DNA from: a virus
Virus record (IMG/VR): IMGVR_UViG_3300035701_000106
Coordinates: 1 to 39,552 of that record
Direction: 5' to 3' (one strand)
DNA length: 39,552 bases
Below are positions 16,807-23,285 of this stretch, piece after piece. The notes beneath the pieces were generated by a model. It was not told the origin of the DNA and ran no database searches. It saw nothing but the letters and a program-made list of their open reading frames with translations. The stretch's first letter is position 1; each line of letters opens with the position of its first letter. The position numbers and the translations under genes were made by a program.

Positions 16807-17028
16807 TCATTTCGCCTTTTTCAATTCCTCAATCTGCCTCATGGCTTCCCCGAGAACCTTATCAAGTGCCTGAATATCCCGAGCACTCTGCTGAACTTGG
16901 ACAACAAGCCGGGCGTTATCAATGGACTTCTCGATGCTGATGATCTTGAGGCTGAACCAAAACAGAAGCAGAAAGCATAGGCCCCCGATGATGAGGGCCT
17001 TCATGCTTATCGTGACCTTGCGGTCCAT
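16807..17028 (-). CDS. Small membrane protein with coiled coil (inner-spanin-like?)
   Basis: The 73-residue product has one membrane segment (about residues 9-28, ALIIGGLCFLLLFWFSLKII) followed by a helical, probably coiled-coil region ending in lysines. This single-pass plus coiled-coil layout fits an inner-membrane spanin subunit or an accessory of the lysis module. It sits between a secreted structural protein and TerS. The spanin idea is inference from topology and position. Confidence 0.6.
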   Translation of the reverse strand: MDRKVTISMKALIIGGLCFLLLFWFSLKIISIEKSIDNARLVVQVQQSARDIQALDKVLGEAMRQIEELKKAK

Positions 17029-17030
17029 TA

Positions 17031-17789
17031 TCAGCTCACAGCCTCGGACAGAGGAATGTACCGAACGGCGCCGTCAACGATGATCTTGAGCCAGCCGTGG
17101 GCCTGACCGGGGGTTGTACAAGTCCCGGTGGTGGAGACATTAGTGTGGGTGTTGCTGGCAATCCGAAAAACATAATCAGATTTGCCGAATAATTCGAGCA
17201 GGGAATCAATAACTCCGCCGCCGGCGTGTTCAACATATAGGCCGACAAGATAGGGATAGGCGCCGCTATTGGCACCATAGATGTTTGACTGGATAGGCGA
17301 GACGTGGCCCGCGCTGACAGTGCCCCCGGTTACATCAAGCTGGCCATAGACGCCGGCCAGGACGGTCCCGGCAAATGTACCCGTCCCGGTGATGGCTTTG
17401 CCTTGGAGGCCGTAGAGATAACCGCCGGTGACAGAGGATGAATTGGGCATGGTCACGGAACCGCGGGCGCCCACGAGGTTGCCGCTGGTAACTGAGGCCG
17501 GGGTCGTCATGGCCCCAACCAAGGCCCGCCGCGTGACAGAGGTGACGCCCGTAACGCTGGCCGTCAGGTCGCCCGCGCTGGATTCGACAAGGCTTGTATA
17601 GACGGAATCGCTGTAAGAAAACTTTAGGGCATTCGATGTGCCATAAGTCCAGATAACATTGTCCGTCTTCAAGACACCGTTGTTGTCCCAGTAGCGATCA
17701 GGGGTGAACCCGAAATATTTGCCGGTGACTTGCCCGAAGGCGAGCACGGCAAACGCCACGATGAAAAGAGCCGCAAGATATTTTTTCAT
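17031..17789 (-). CDS. Secreted, beta-rich fibre-like protein
   Basis: The 252-residue product starts with a clear Sec signal peptide (MKKYLAALFIVAFAVLAFG, cut likely near residue 19). The mature part is threonine, glycine and valine-rich with parallel segments (GAMTTPASVTSGNLVGARG, YLYGLQGKAITGTG, VLAGVYGQLDVTGG) and a C-terminal GWLKIIVDGAVRYIPL, a strand set I associate with phage fibre ends. A fibre-type protein with an export signal is unusual, because virion proteins normally stay in the cytoplasm. It may be surface-exposed on the lysogen or infected cell. Confidence 0.65.
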   Translation of the reverse strand: MKKYLAALFIVAFAVLAFGQVTGKYFGFTPDRYWDNNGVLKTDNVIWTYGTSNALKFSYSDSVYTSLVESSAGDLTASVTGVTSVTRRALVGAMTTPASVTSGNLVGARGSVTMPNSSSVTGGYLYGLQGKAITGTGTFAGTVLAGVYGQLDVTGGTVSAGHVSPIQSNIYGANSGAYPYLVGLYVEHAGGGVIDSLLELFGKSDYVFRIASNTHTNVSTTGTCTTPGQAHGWLKIIVDGAVRYIPLSEAVS

Positions 17790-17829
17790 TTGTTTACCTC
17801 CATAAAATTATCTATCCATAATCGGTTTT

Positions 17830-18123
17830 TCATTTCCCGTTCAGCTTCCCCTGAATCCAGTCCAGGCGCTTTTCTTGAGCATCCTGGCCTTCTTCAACTC
17901 TCGCAATCGCCTGTCCCTGAAGCTCCAGCTTTTCTCCGAGCTTGGCTAAGGCCGCCTTATGATCTTTGCAGGCCTGAGCTTCGCCCGGTGCATGGGGGTT
18001 ATATCGATATTGATTTTGCTTTTTTGTCTGTTCCTTATTTTTCAAGAGATTCAGCACTACCAGGAGAGCTTGGGCCATGAGAAAAAGAGCCGGGAGACCG
18101 TATTTGAGAAAGGCGGCTTCCAT
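17830..18123 (-). CDS. Holin- or spanin-like single-pass membrane protein
   Basis: With ATG 18123, sharing a base with the upstream stop (TAATG), the product has 97 residues: a membrane helix at residues 5-27 (FLKYGLPALFLMAQALLVVLN), then a polar region with YNPHAPGEAQACKDHKAAL and a coiled-coil end (LELQGQAIARVEEGQDAQEK). Similar proteins occur in phage lysis cassettes. It may be a holin-like or inner-membrane spanin component paired with the lipoprotein just upstream. Confidence 0.6.
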   Translation of the reverse strand: MEAAFLKYGLPALFLMAQALLVVLNLLKNKEQTKKQNQYRYNPHAPGEAQACKDHKAALAKLGEKLELQGQAIARVEEGQDAQEKRLDWIQGKLNGK

Positions 18124-18374
18124 TATTTTTTCTTTTCGCACTCATCAAGCTTGATCTGAAGCAGTCGAGCTTTAGCCAGCCACTTGAAATACTCGAAGAC
18201 AAAGCCTTCCTTGACTTCCCAATTGCCGTTGGCGAGTTTCTGCACGACGAATGACTCTACCGGAAGAATCTTCGGCTCGGGCGTCTTACAGGAGAGGACG
18301 CAGATACTTAGCGCGAAAAGCGTTAAGAGCAGCAGCGTCCCCGGCTTCAAGAGCCTTGAGAATGGCTTGTTCAT
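18123..18374 (-). CDS. Small lipoprotein, spanin-like (Rz1-type) candidate
   Basis: I choose ATG 18374, with GGGAGAAAG upstream, giving 83 residues. A hydrophobic stretch leads to the lipobox VLSC (cysteine 29), so the mature protein should be lipidated. After it come KTPEPK and a charged region ending in DECEKKK. The gene starts inside the preceding ORF in another frame, overlapping it by 89 bp, a layout reminiscent of nested Rz/Rz1 genes. An outer-membrane spanin role is inferred from lysis context. Confidence 0.6.
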   Translation of the reverse strand: MNKPFSRLLKPGTLLLLTLFALSICVLSCKTPEPKILPVESFVVQKLANGNWEVKEGFVFEYFKWLAKARLLQIKLDECEKKK

Positions 18375-18483
18375 CTTTCTCCCATTCGGCCAGGAATTTA
18401 TCGGCCTGGTCCTTATGCAGGGCCGCGAAGACTTCTTTGAGTAGCGCAAGCGCGGCGATGATTGCTTCGAGTGTGGCGGCCAT
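18286..18483 (-). CDS. Small helical protein in lysis cassette
   Basis: The 65-residue product has a moderately hydrophobic amphipathic N-terminal helix (AATLEAIIAALALLKEVF) and a charged helical C-terminus. It lies just after the endolysin gene and overlaps the spanin-like lipoprotein. It could be a holin-type or antiholin-type peptide, but it is less hydrophobic than classical holins. No family is recognised. Confidence 0.5.
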   Translation of the reverse strand: MAATLEAIIAALALLKEVFAALHKDQADKFLAEWEKDEQAILKALEAGDAAALNAFRAKYLRPLL

Positions 18484-18485
18484 GT

Positions 18486-18836
18486 TTAGATTTCATCCTT
18501 CCATTCAAAATGGCAGTAGTCCTGAAAGGTCCAGCCACCACCCCAGGTCATCCCCTCTTCCTCCCACATCCGGCCCAGGAGAGCGTATTCAGGGTCGGAC
18601 TGCCAGACAGCCGCATTGTCGCGGATTATTACCAAGTCAATGGCCAAACCCCGTTGATGTTGTGAGATTTTATTGATTCCATCACACTGGCTTTTCCCTT
18701 CGTCAAAGAGTTTCTTTTGCTCCTCGGCGGAGCGGATGAATGAATAAGGCAGGAGTTTGATTTCGTGAATCGAAGCCATGACGATGAGTTTGGAAACCTT
18801 GCGGAAAAACTCAATGCACTTATCAGTTCGCGTCAT
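18486..18836 (-). CDS. Endolysin, M15-type peptidase
   Basis: The 116-residue product carries the zinc motif of M15 peptidases: SQHQRGLAIDL at residues 58-68 (histidine 60 and aspartate 67) and QDYCHFEW near the end (histidine 109). An upstream arginine in SFIRSAEEQKKLF fits the substrate-binding position. Phage members of this family (for example T5 endolysin) cut the peptide stem of peptidoglycan. There is no signal peptide, so release would need a holin. The gene overlaps its upstream neighbour by ATGA. Confidence 0.9.
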   Translation of the reverse strand: MTRTDKCIEFFRKVSKLIVMASIHEIKLLPYSFIRSAEEQKKLFDEGKSQCDGINKISQHQRGLAIDLVIIRDNAAVWQSDPEYALLGRMWEEEGMTWGGGWTFQDYCHFEWKDEI

Positions 18837-19057
18837 GCCCGATCCCCCTCTATGAAGGCGGCCACGGCCGGAAAGTCCTCAATCCGCTCGGCTATATCCT
18901 CATCAAGATAAATGCCGAGTTCCCGGAGGGCCATCCGCTCATGCTCATCAAGCTGGATTAAATTGCGTAGATATAGCCGGTAGGCAGGAGTGATCACCTG
19001 CTTTCCATGAATCATCATAAAGGGCCGATCCGGCCGGCCGTTGGTATGATTAGGCAC
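18833..19057 (-). CDS. Small acidic protein at head of late operon
   Basis: The frame starts at GTG 19057 and gives 74 residues with no recognised domain. Two in-frame ATGs at residues 14-15 (MMIHGKQ) are alternatives, and neither choice has a strong ribosome site. The C-terminal half is helical and acidic (YLDEDIAERIEDFPAVAAFIEG). It overlaps the endolysin by ATGA and is the first gene after the palindromic intergenic region, so it may be the first late gene. Confidence 0.55.
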   Translation of the reverse strand: MPNHTNGRPDRPFMMIHGKQVITPAYRLYLRNLIQLDEHERMALRELGIYLDEDIAERIEDFPAVAAFIEGDRA

Positions 19058-19110
19058 GGCTCAAGCGTACACCCTGATTTTTGGGGGTTTTTAGGGGAGG
19101 ACGTAGAGTG

Positions 19111-19147
19111 TGACCGGAACGGTCAGGGTCTGTGACCGGAGCGGTCA
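19111..19147. promoter_or_regulatory. Pair of 15-bp palindromes upstream of the late genes
   Basis: TGACCGGAACGGTCA (19111-19125) and TGACCGGAGCGGTCA (19133-19147) are near-identical inverted repeats, 22 bp apart centre to centre, which is about two helical turns. Each is followed by GGGTCTGTG. They lie in the only sizeable gap between early and late minus-strand genes (19058-19176). This is what tandem operator sites for a dimeric regulator look like; a control site for late transcription is my inference. I see no confident sigma-70 promoter on the minus strand here. Confidence 0.65.
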
Positions 19148-19176
19148 GGGTCTGTGTAAAAAATACCGCTTGACAA

Positions 19177-19461
19177 TCAAATTATTTTTATATCGAAAGT
19201 CCCTTTACCGGGGCTGGTCTTATAAACCCATATCTCTCTAGAATAGACGGCGTCACCGTTGCTTTGTTCAATTTCCTTGACCACAGAGAGCAACGCCTTA
19301 TCGAGACATACTTTTATTTTTTTGATATTTTTGCCCTGGTCGGCCGTCAAGTCGTACGTAGAATTACGAAGCCTTAAGACATTATAGCCAATCCGCTCAA
19401 GTAGGTTTGTTGCTACCTGAATGGCCCGGCGGTGGCGGCGTTCTATAACCTCATTGGACAT
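19177..19461 (-). CDS. Small protein with nuclease-like fold pattern
   Basis: The 94-residue product reads like a reduced PD-(D/E)xK fold: an N-terminal basic helix ([20 protein letters not shown]), a strand, then YDLTAD (aspartate 37) and a strand [10 protein letters not shown] where the E-x-K would be expected. The catalytic glutamate-x-lysine is not evident, so it may be inactive or something else. It overlaps the XRE-sigma4 gene by eleven bases and ends at the palindrome-bearing gap. Confidence 0.5.
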   Translation of the reverse strand: MSNEVIERRHRRAIQVATNLLERIGYNVLRLRNSTYDLTADQGKNIKKIKVCLDKALLSVVKEIEQSNGDAVYSREIWVYKTSPGKGTFDIKII

Positions 19462-20056
19462 CTTGATATATCCCTAGTCTTCTACTTCGGCTCGGATGTT
19501 TAAGTTTTCTAATAGCCTTGGCTTCTATTTGTCTTATTCTTTCTCTTCCAACCTTAAATTTATCCGCAACTTCTTGTAAAGTTAATTCTGGTCCGCTTAA
19601 ACCAAAGCGCCATTCTAATATTCGTTTTTCTCTCAGGCTTAATGAATCCAATGCCTCTTGTAGATTATCCTTTAACTCTTTTTTAATCATTTCTTCTTCT
19701 GGATTATCTGGAGCCGCCAATAAATTAATTTCTTTTTCATTCGGAAGAAATAATGTATGTTTAACAAATTCTATTTTTGATCTTATTTTTTGGTCAACGG
19801 CAACCTTATATTCTGGAGGAAATAAATCTTCTATGTTTTTATTTAATGCGGTTTCAAGAGCAACAATTCTATCAATAACAGATTTGGGCAGATTTTTTCC
19901 GATTCTTGGATAAGATTTAAAATTTTCATAAAAATATAATGTATTTGGCGATATTCCTGTTGCTCGCGCCAAATCAATTCTACCATGATATCCAGCCGCT
20001 ATTCTTGCAGAATAGAAATGTTCATTTTTTATTCTGACAACAATCCTAACTTTCAT
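19451..20056 (-). CDS. XRE helix-turn-helix fused to sigma-70 region 4: candidate late transcription regulator
   Basis: The 201-residue product joins two DNA-binding modules. Residues about 14-65 resemble an XRE-type domain ([35 protein letters not shown]). Residues about 135-195 are a clear sigma-70 region 4: [14 protein letters not shown], then [20 protein letters not shown] and [17 protein letters not shown]. There is no region 2, so it cannot act as a complete sigma factor that melts promoters. It could hold RNA polymerase at late promoters, as ArpU/RinA-like late regulators are thought to do. The gene is AT-rich compared with the late genes and is preceded by an overlapping nine-codon leader. 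Its position just before the late operon supports the role, which remains inference. Confidence 0.8.
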   Translation of the reverse strand: MKVRIVVRIKNEHFYSARIAAGYHGRIDLARATGISPNTLYFYENFKSYPRIGKNLPKSVIDRIVALETALNKNIEDLFPPEYKVAVDQKIRSKIEFVKHTLFLPNEKEINLLAAPDNPEEEMIKKELKDNLQEALDSLSLREKRILEWRFGLSGPELTLQEVADKFKVGRERIRQIEAKAIRKLKHPSRSRRLGIYQDVQ

Positions 20057-20082
20057 GGGCGCTTTACGGCTTCATCGGACAT
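20053..20082 (-). CDS. Nine-codon leader ORF coupled to the XRE-sigma4 gene
   Basis: Directly after the stop of the upstream gene, ATG 20082 opens a nine-residue frame (MSDEAVKRP) that ends in an ATGA overlap with the XRE-sigma4 start. Its first 17 bases copy the start of the upstream gene exactly (20066-20082 and 20336-20352, 270 bp apart). It is probably a duplication relic that now provides translational coupling. Confidence 0.4.
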   Translation of the reverse strand: MSDEAVKRP

Positions 20083-20352
20083 CTATCTTCTCGCCAAATA
20101 CTTCGATGCCTCGCGCCTGATTATTAAAATCCGCCCGTCCTCAAGATGGATATTCCCATCTCCTCCGTGACCGCAGCAGCTCCCGCGCATATCAATCCCG
20201 CCCTTCTGGAGGGCCTTGACGATCGGTGCGATACAAGCATCGATCCCTACCTTTTTCCATCTCGCCCTTCCTGTACAGGATAGATCGACGGGGATTCTCA
20301 CCCGGACCGGAAGTGTCTCGCGGCAAGGGCAGGTCACGGCTTCATCGGACAT
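20083..20352 (-). CDS. Small cysteine-motif protein (GSCCGHG type)
   Basis: The 89-residue product has CPCRE near the N-terminus, a variable core with ACIAPIVKALQKGGIDM, and the motif RGSCCGHGGDGNIHLEDGR. I have seen this CCGHG motif followed by a DGR strand in many small phage proteins; the cysteines and histidine may bind metal. No function is established to my knowledge. The start forms TAATG with the upstream stop. Confidence 0.7.
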   Translation of the reverse strand: MSDEAVTCPCRETLPVRVRIPVDLSCTGRARWKKVGIDACIAPIVKALQKGGIDMRGSCCGHGGDGNIHLEDGRILIIRREASKYLARR

Positions 20353-21128
20353 TATTTCTCCGCTTCTAAGGTTTTTATAAATTCTGATATTTCTTCCTGG
20401 ATCGACTTGAGACGCGAAACGACTGCCCTTGCTTTTCTTCCTTCATGGCAAAGTGCGATTAATTTACCTGCCAATGACGGTGACAATTCTTCGGCATAGA
20501 GATAACCCGCAATTTTCATTTTATGTATTATGTCTTGGGCGGCCGATTCTTTTTCTTTTATTTCCCCTTCAATCCGCTCTCGTAATTTTTGTTCTTCATA
20601 AACCGACTTTTGTCCTAACCTTCTCTTGATTTCTTGTTCTAAATCTTCATCCGTAATATCTCGACCTAAAAATCGCGTATCCCATTTAATCTCAATTTTA
20701 TTCCCGAATTGCATGGCAAATGCCTGAAAATAGATCATCGGAATATCATCCTTGATCCGCAATGTGGCCCGCTTAATAGTTTTTATCTGATTTGCGGAAT
20801 CTATAAAGATCAATCCTGCTTTCTCTGGCACCTCTCCCTTTTCAATCATGTTCCAAGGGCAGACATAATAAAATTCGGTTGAAATATCGAGGGCATGGCC
20901 ATGCTTATATTCAAATTGCTTTATATCAGAAATAAAATCAGCCCGCGATACTTTGACCTCAAAGGCTTTTATTCCTCGATTTTTTACATAAAGACCGACG
21001 GCCAATACGTCGATATAACTCGGAACGGCCGCATATCCCGTCACGGTTCTGAATTCAACAAAAACAGCGTGATTGCTTTTTTGGAATGAGACAGCCAGGA
21101 TTTGTTTTATCTGATCGGCGGTTAACAT
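20352..21128 (-). CDS. MmcB-like PD-(D/E)xK family protein with coiled-coil C-terminus
   Basis: The 258-residue product has an N-terminal nuclease-like domain with SYIDVLAVGLY (aspartate 40) and KAFEVKVSRADF (glutamate 57, lysine 59), the D and ExK of this fold, followed by FYYVCPWNMI and EKAGLIFID strands. This matches the MmcB-like group, thought to act in DNA repair or nicking. The C-terminal half, from about residue 150, is charged and helical (YEEQKLRERIEGEIKEKES) and may bind a partner. Catalytic residues look intact, but activity is untested. Confidence 0.75.
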   Translation of the reverse strand: MLTADQIKQILAVSFQKSNHAVFVEFRTVTGYAAVPSYIDVLAVGLYVKNRGIKAFEVKVSRADFISDIKQFEYKHGHALDISTEFYYVCPWNMIEKGEVPEKAGLIFIDSANQIKTIKRATLRIKDDIPMIYFQAFAMQFGNKIEIKWDTRFLGRDITDEDLEQEIKRRLGQKSVYEEQKLRERIEGEIKEKESAAQDIIHKMKIAGYLYAEELSPSLAGKLIALCHEGRKARAVVSRLKSIQEEISEFIKTLEAEK

Positions 21129-21147
21129 TTCGGTGTCCTTCTGTGCG

Positions 21148-21651
21148 TCATTTCGTCCAGCTTTTTATCTCAGGCATAACATGGCGGTCCAGATAATGAC
21201 CGTCGCCCTCCTCGCTAAGCTTCTCTCGCCGGGCATAATTGTCTCCGGGATGATGACGGCCCCGTTTGTCATTATGATGGCGCTTGGCCAGATAGATGAG
21301 GCGGCAAAGATTTAAAATTTGATCTATGGTCATGGCCCAAAGGTGCGTCCCATTTTTATCAAAGTGGAACATTAAGCTGGCATTCGCCCAGAGATAACTT
21401 TCGACTTGGCGTTTTAACCAATCCTCAACCCAGGCCGGGGAACCTTCACTTGGCCGATTACCCTCTTTCGCTTTTGACAAATGTTTCCGTGAAGCCACGT
21501 ATATTTCATGCTGATAGCATCTCCGGCAAAGTCCCTTAAGCAGCGGCCCCTCTACTCCACATTTGGCGCATGGGCCAGGCTTCGCTTTCCGGCCATGTCC
21601 CTTTCCTGTTCCGGGAAATGGAGGGGCGAGAGGATGAAGACGAAAGCGCAA
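21148..21651 (-). CDS. Zinc-finger protein with helical C-terminus
   Basis: The start is TTG 21651 with GGAGGGG upstream. The 167-residue product is basic at its N-terminus and carries CAKCGVEGPLLKGLCRRCY, a four-cysteine zinc ribbon (about residues 28-46). A tryptophan-rich helical region follows (WVEDWLKRQVESYLW, LWAMTIDQILNLCRLIYL), then a histidine-rich tail. It may be a small DNA-binding or regulatory protein; the family is not recognised. Confidence 0.6.
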   Translation of the reverse strand: MRFRLHPLAPPFPGTGKGHGRKAKPGPCAKCGVEGPLLKGLCRRCYQHEIYVASRKHLSKAKEGNRPSEGSPAWVEDWLKRQVESYLWANASLMFHFDKNGTHLWAMTIDQILNLCRLIYLAKRHHNDKRGRHHPGDNYARREKLSEEGDGHYLDRHVMPEIKSWTK

Positions 21652-21685
21652 TTGGCTCGCCCCTCCAGCCTTCCCGGCCTTTCAG

Positions 21686-21955
21686 TTAGACGGGCTTGTC
21701 GTCTTTCCAATGGAAAATACCCGATGAGATCATGAAGACCATAATCGAGTACCCCAGGAAAGGCAGCCATGCAAACATCTTGCCAGTAAGCAAGACGAAT
21801 GCAGTTGCCCCGGCCGACGTGACAATGGCCAGAAGCACCGCCTGGTAGCCGCCATTGATCTTGAGCCACATCTTGAGGGCATTAACGATGCCCTTGACGA
21901 TGGCCCCGCCCAAGAAGGACAGGATGGCGGCAATTACCGCATTGTCAAGCACCAT
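21686..21955 (-). CDS. Holin-like membrane protein with three predicted membrane segments
   Basis: The 89-residue product has hydrophobic stretches near residues 5-25 (AVIAAILSFLGGAIVKGIV), 38-57 (QAVLLAIVTSAGATAFVLLT) and 60-80 (MFAWLPFLGYSIMVFMISSG), then a charged tail KDDKPV. Size and topology fit a holin, which would open the membrane for the endolysin. It is far from the endolysin gene, among early genes, so another membrane role is possible. GGAGG lies just upstream of ATG 21955. Confidence 0.6.
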   Translation of the reverse strand: MVLDNAVIAAILSFLGGAIVKGIVNALKMWLKINGGYQAVLLAIVTSAGATAFVLLTGKMFAWLPFLGYSIMVFMISSGIFHWKDDKPV

Positions 21956-22037
21956 GCTTAACCTCCTCCATAGATTTTATCGGAGTTGCCCCCGGTAATT
22001 GCTTTTCATCTATGCCGACGGCGGCCTTAGTTTTCAT
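21945..22037 (-). CDS. Possible 30-residue leader ORF before holin-like gene
   Basis: ATG 22037 directly follows a TAA stop and reads 30 codons (MKTKAAVGIDEKQLPGATP at the start) to a TGA that overlaps the holin-like start by eleven bases. It may serve only for coupling. Nothing in the sequence proves translation. Confidence 0.35.
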   Translation of the reverse strand: MKTKAAVGIDEKQLPGATPIKSMEEVKHGA

Positions 22038-22196
22038 TTATCTTTTCTTTTCAATGCGGCCTGGATAGAGCGCCTTCTCCATTTCATTTTGATTTAAATA
22101 ATTGTAACCGTCATAGTAATCAGAATCCTCTCCATTTTGGACCGGTATGCCTGCTTCGGCATCTTGCATTCCCCGATCAAAACTCCTGATACTCAT
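22038..22196 (-). CDS. Small acidic tyrosine-rich protein
   Basis: A 52-residue frame starts at ATG 22196, overlapping the upstream stop as ATGA and preceded by GGAGAAAG. The sequence RSFDRGMQDAEAGIP followed by DYYDGYNY resembles short phage proteins of unknown role that share a YxxGY-type motif. Overlap on both sides supports translation. Confidence 0.55.
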   Translation of the reverse strand: MSIRSFDRGMQDAEAGIPVQNGEDSDYYDGYNYLNQNEMEKALYPGRIEKKR

Positions 22197-22375
22197 TTTC
22201 TTTCTCCTTTAATTTCCGTACCAACAAATCCCCAGTGTTTAGATGATTCCAATAATGCTTCCTTTTTACTGCCAAATCGGGCGGCTATTTTTTTAGTGGC
22301 CCCGAAACAAGGGCCAATGCCCGACATAAACTTAAAATAAGTACGACTTCGTTTATCCCAAATTCTATAAATCAT
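22193..22375 (-). CDS. Small basic protein (MIYRIWDKRSR type)
   Basis: I choose ATG 22375, after AGGAGGAGAAAG, giving 60 residues; the longer frame would overlap the upstream gene deeply. The product MIYRIWDKRSRTYFKFMSGI is followed by FGATKKIAARFGSKKEALLE, like short phage proteins that pair a tyrosine-rich strand with a helix. Function unknown. Confidence 0.6.
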   Translation of the reverse strand: MIYRIWDKRSRTYFKFMSGIGPCFGATKKIAARFGSKKEALLESSKHWGFVGTEIKGERK

Positions 22376-22778
22376 CTTTCTCCTCCTCCGCAATTTGCAC
22401 CATCGCGGCCATCGCAGCCTCGGCGTCGGCTTGGCCCCACTTGCCAAAAGACTTCCCTGTCTTAATAAATTTATCTTCGGCGAATTCAAAGTATACTTTC
22501 CCTGGGTTACAATCATTCACAACTGCCAAAAAATATCCCCTCTCCCTCAGCCATTCCCGGCATCGCTCCCAGGACCAGAGCAAAATAACATCAGAGCGAT
22601 AACCATTAATTTCTCTAGCATCTTCCATATCTTTGCAAACATGAAAAATGGGTTTGCTCGGCTCTTCTGGATGTTGAATAAAAAACCTATCCCCCTCCCG
22701 TATCTCCGGCAATTGTCCCCTGGCCTTCAATAGTTCATGGAGGCGGCGGCTGAGGTCTATTTCTTTTTGGATTGGCAT
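22365..22778 (-). CDS. Conserved phage protein of unknown function (WxxCREWL type)
   Basis: The 137-residue product contains LPEIREGDRFFIQ, LLWSWERCREWLRERGYFL and a C-terminal acidic helix. A strand followed by a tryptophan-cysteine-tryptophan helix is a pattern I recall from uncharacterised early phage proteins. No catalytic motif is visible. It overlaps the next gene by eleven bases. Confidence 0.6.
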   Translation of the reverse strand: MPIQKEIDLSRRLHELLKARGQLPEIREGDRFFIQHPEEPSKPIFHVCKDMEDAREINGYRSDVILLWSWERCREWLRERGYFLAVVNDCNPGKVYFEFAEDKFIKTGKSFGKWGQADAEAAMAAMVQIAEEEKDDL

Positions 22779-22789
22779 TTATATCTCCT

Positions 22790-22900
22790 TCATTCCGGTT
22801 CGCTATCGAAGCCCCGTCTAGGGATATATTTCTTGACGCTCCGTTTGCCTAGCCAATAGCCGAGGCTGAGGGCAAGGAGGCAGAGGAGGAGGCGCTTCAT
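22790..22900 (-). CDS. Tiny membrane protein, 36 residues
   Basis: ATG 22900 overlaps the upstream stop as ATGA and opens a 36-codon frame. It has one hydrophobic segment (RLLLCLLALSLGYWLG) followed by a basic tail. It is too short for routine gene calling, but its coupling and hydrophobic pattern suggest a real single-pass membrane peptide. Role unknown. Confidence 0.55.
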   Translation of the reverse strand: MKRLLLCLLALSLGYWLGKRSVKKYIPRRGFDSEPE

Positions 22901-23082
22901 TTCTTCTCCCCCGCCCGGCGGTTCCAGGCAACTTCAGCGGCCTTTACTAACATTCTATATGGGCCATATATTCCGCATCCTGGCCTAGTACATTTTCCAC
23001 TACGCAGAGAGATGCCAGTATTTTCATTAGTTACAATAATAATTCTGACTCTTCCACAAAACGGACACGGTTTAAGTTTCAT
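22897..23082 (-). CDS. Lar-like zinc protein (restriction alleviation family resemblance)
   Basis: From ATG 23082, with GAGGAAG upstream, the 61-residue product begins MKLKPCPFCGR, has a second cysteine pair in CTRPGCGIYGPY, and ends AAEVAWNRRAG. This CPFCG opening with a terminal AWNRR is the pattern of Lar-like proteins. Lar of Rac modulates EcoKI restriction, but for most relatives the function is unproven. Confidence 0.75.
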   Translation of the reverse strand: MKLKPCPFCGRVRIIIVTNENTGISLRSGKCTRPGCGIYGPYRMLVKAAEVAWNRRAGEKK

Positions 23083-23285
23083 GCTTCCTCCTTCGCCTCC
23101 CGCTCGGCCTCGAGACATTCGGGGAGACGCTTCCCTTCAAAATATCGGCTTGACCAGGCGTTTCTTTCTTTAGATAAAGTTCGTTTAAATAATTTGCATT
23201 TCGGGATAAATATGCCCTTAATATTTGGGCATTCCCCGCAATGCGCGCCATCCTCATCGGGGTAGATGTGAATAAGGAGTTTCAT
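23079..23285 (-). CDS. Small cysteine-rich phage protein
   Basis: The 68-residue product has CGECPNIKGIFIPKCKLF and a later RLPECLEAE, four cysteines spaced like other short early phage proteins that probably bind zinc. It overlaps both neighbours by four bases, so it is part of the coupled early operon. No function is known. Confidence 0.65.
   Translation of the reverse strand: MKLLIHIYPDEDGAHCGECPNIKGIFIPKCKLFKRTLSKERNAWSSRYFEGKRLPECLEAEREAKEEA

Noticed and set aside
19170-19195. TTGACA followed by TATATC on the plus strand as a promoter
   Set aside because: The spacing is poor, it lies over the end of a minus-strand gene, and it would only make antisense RNA.
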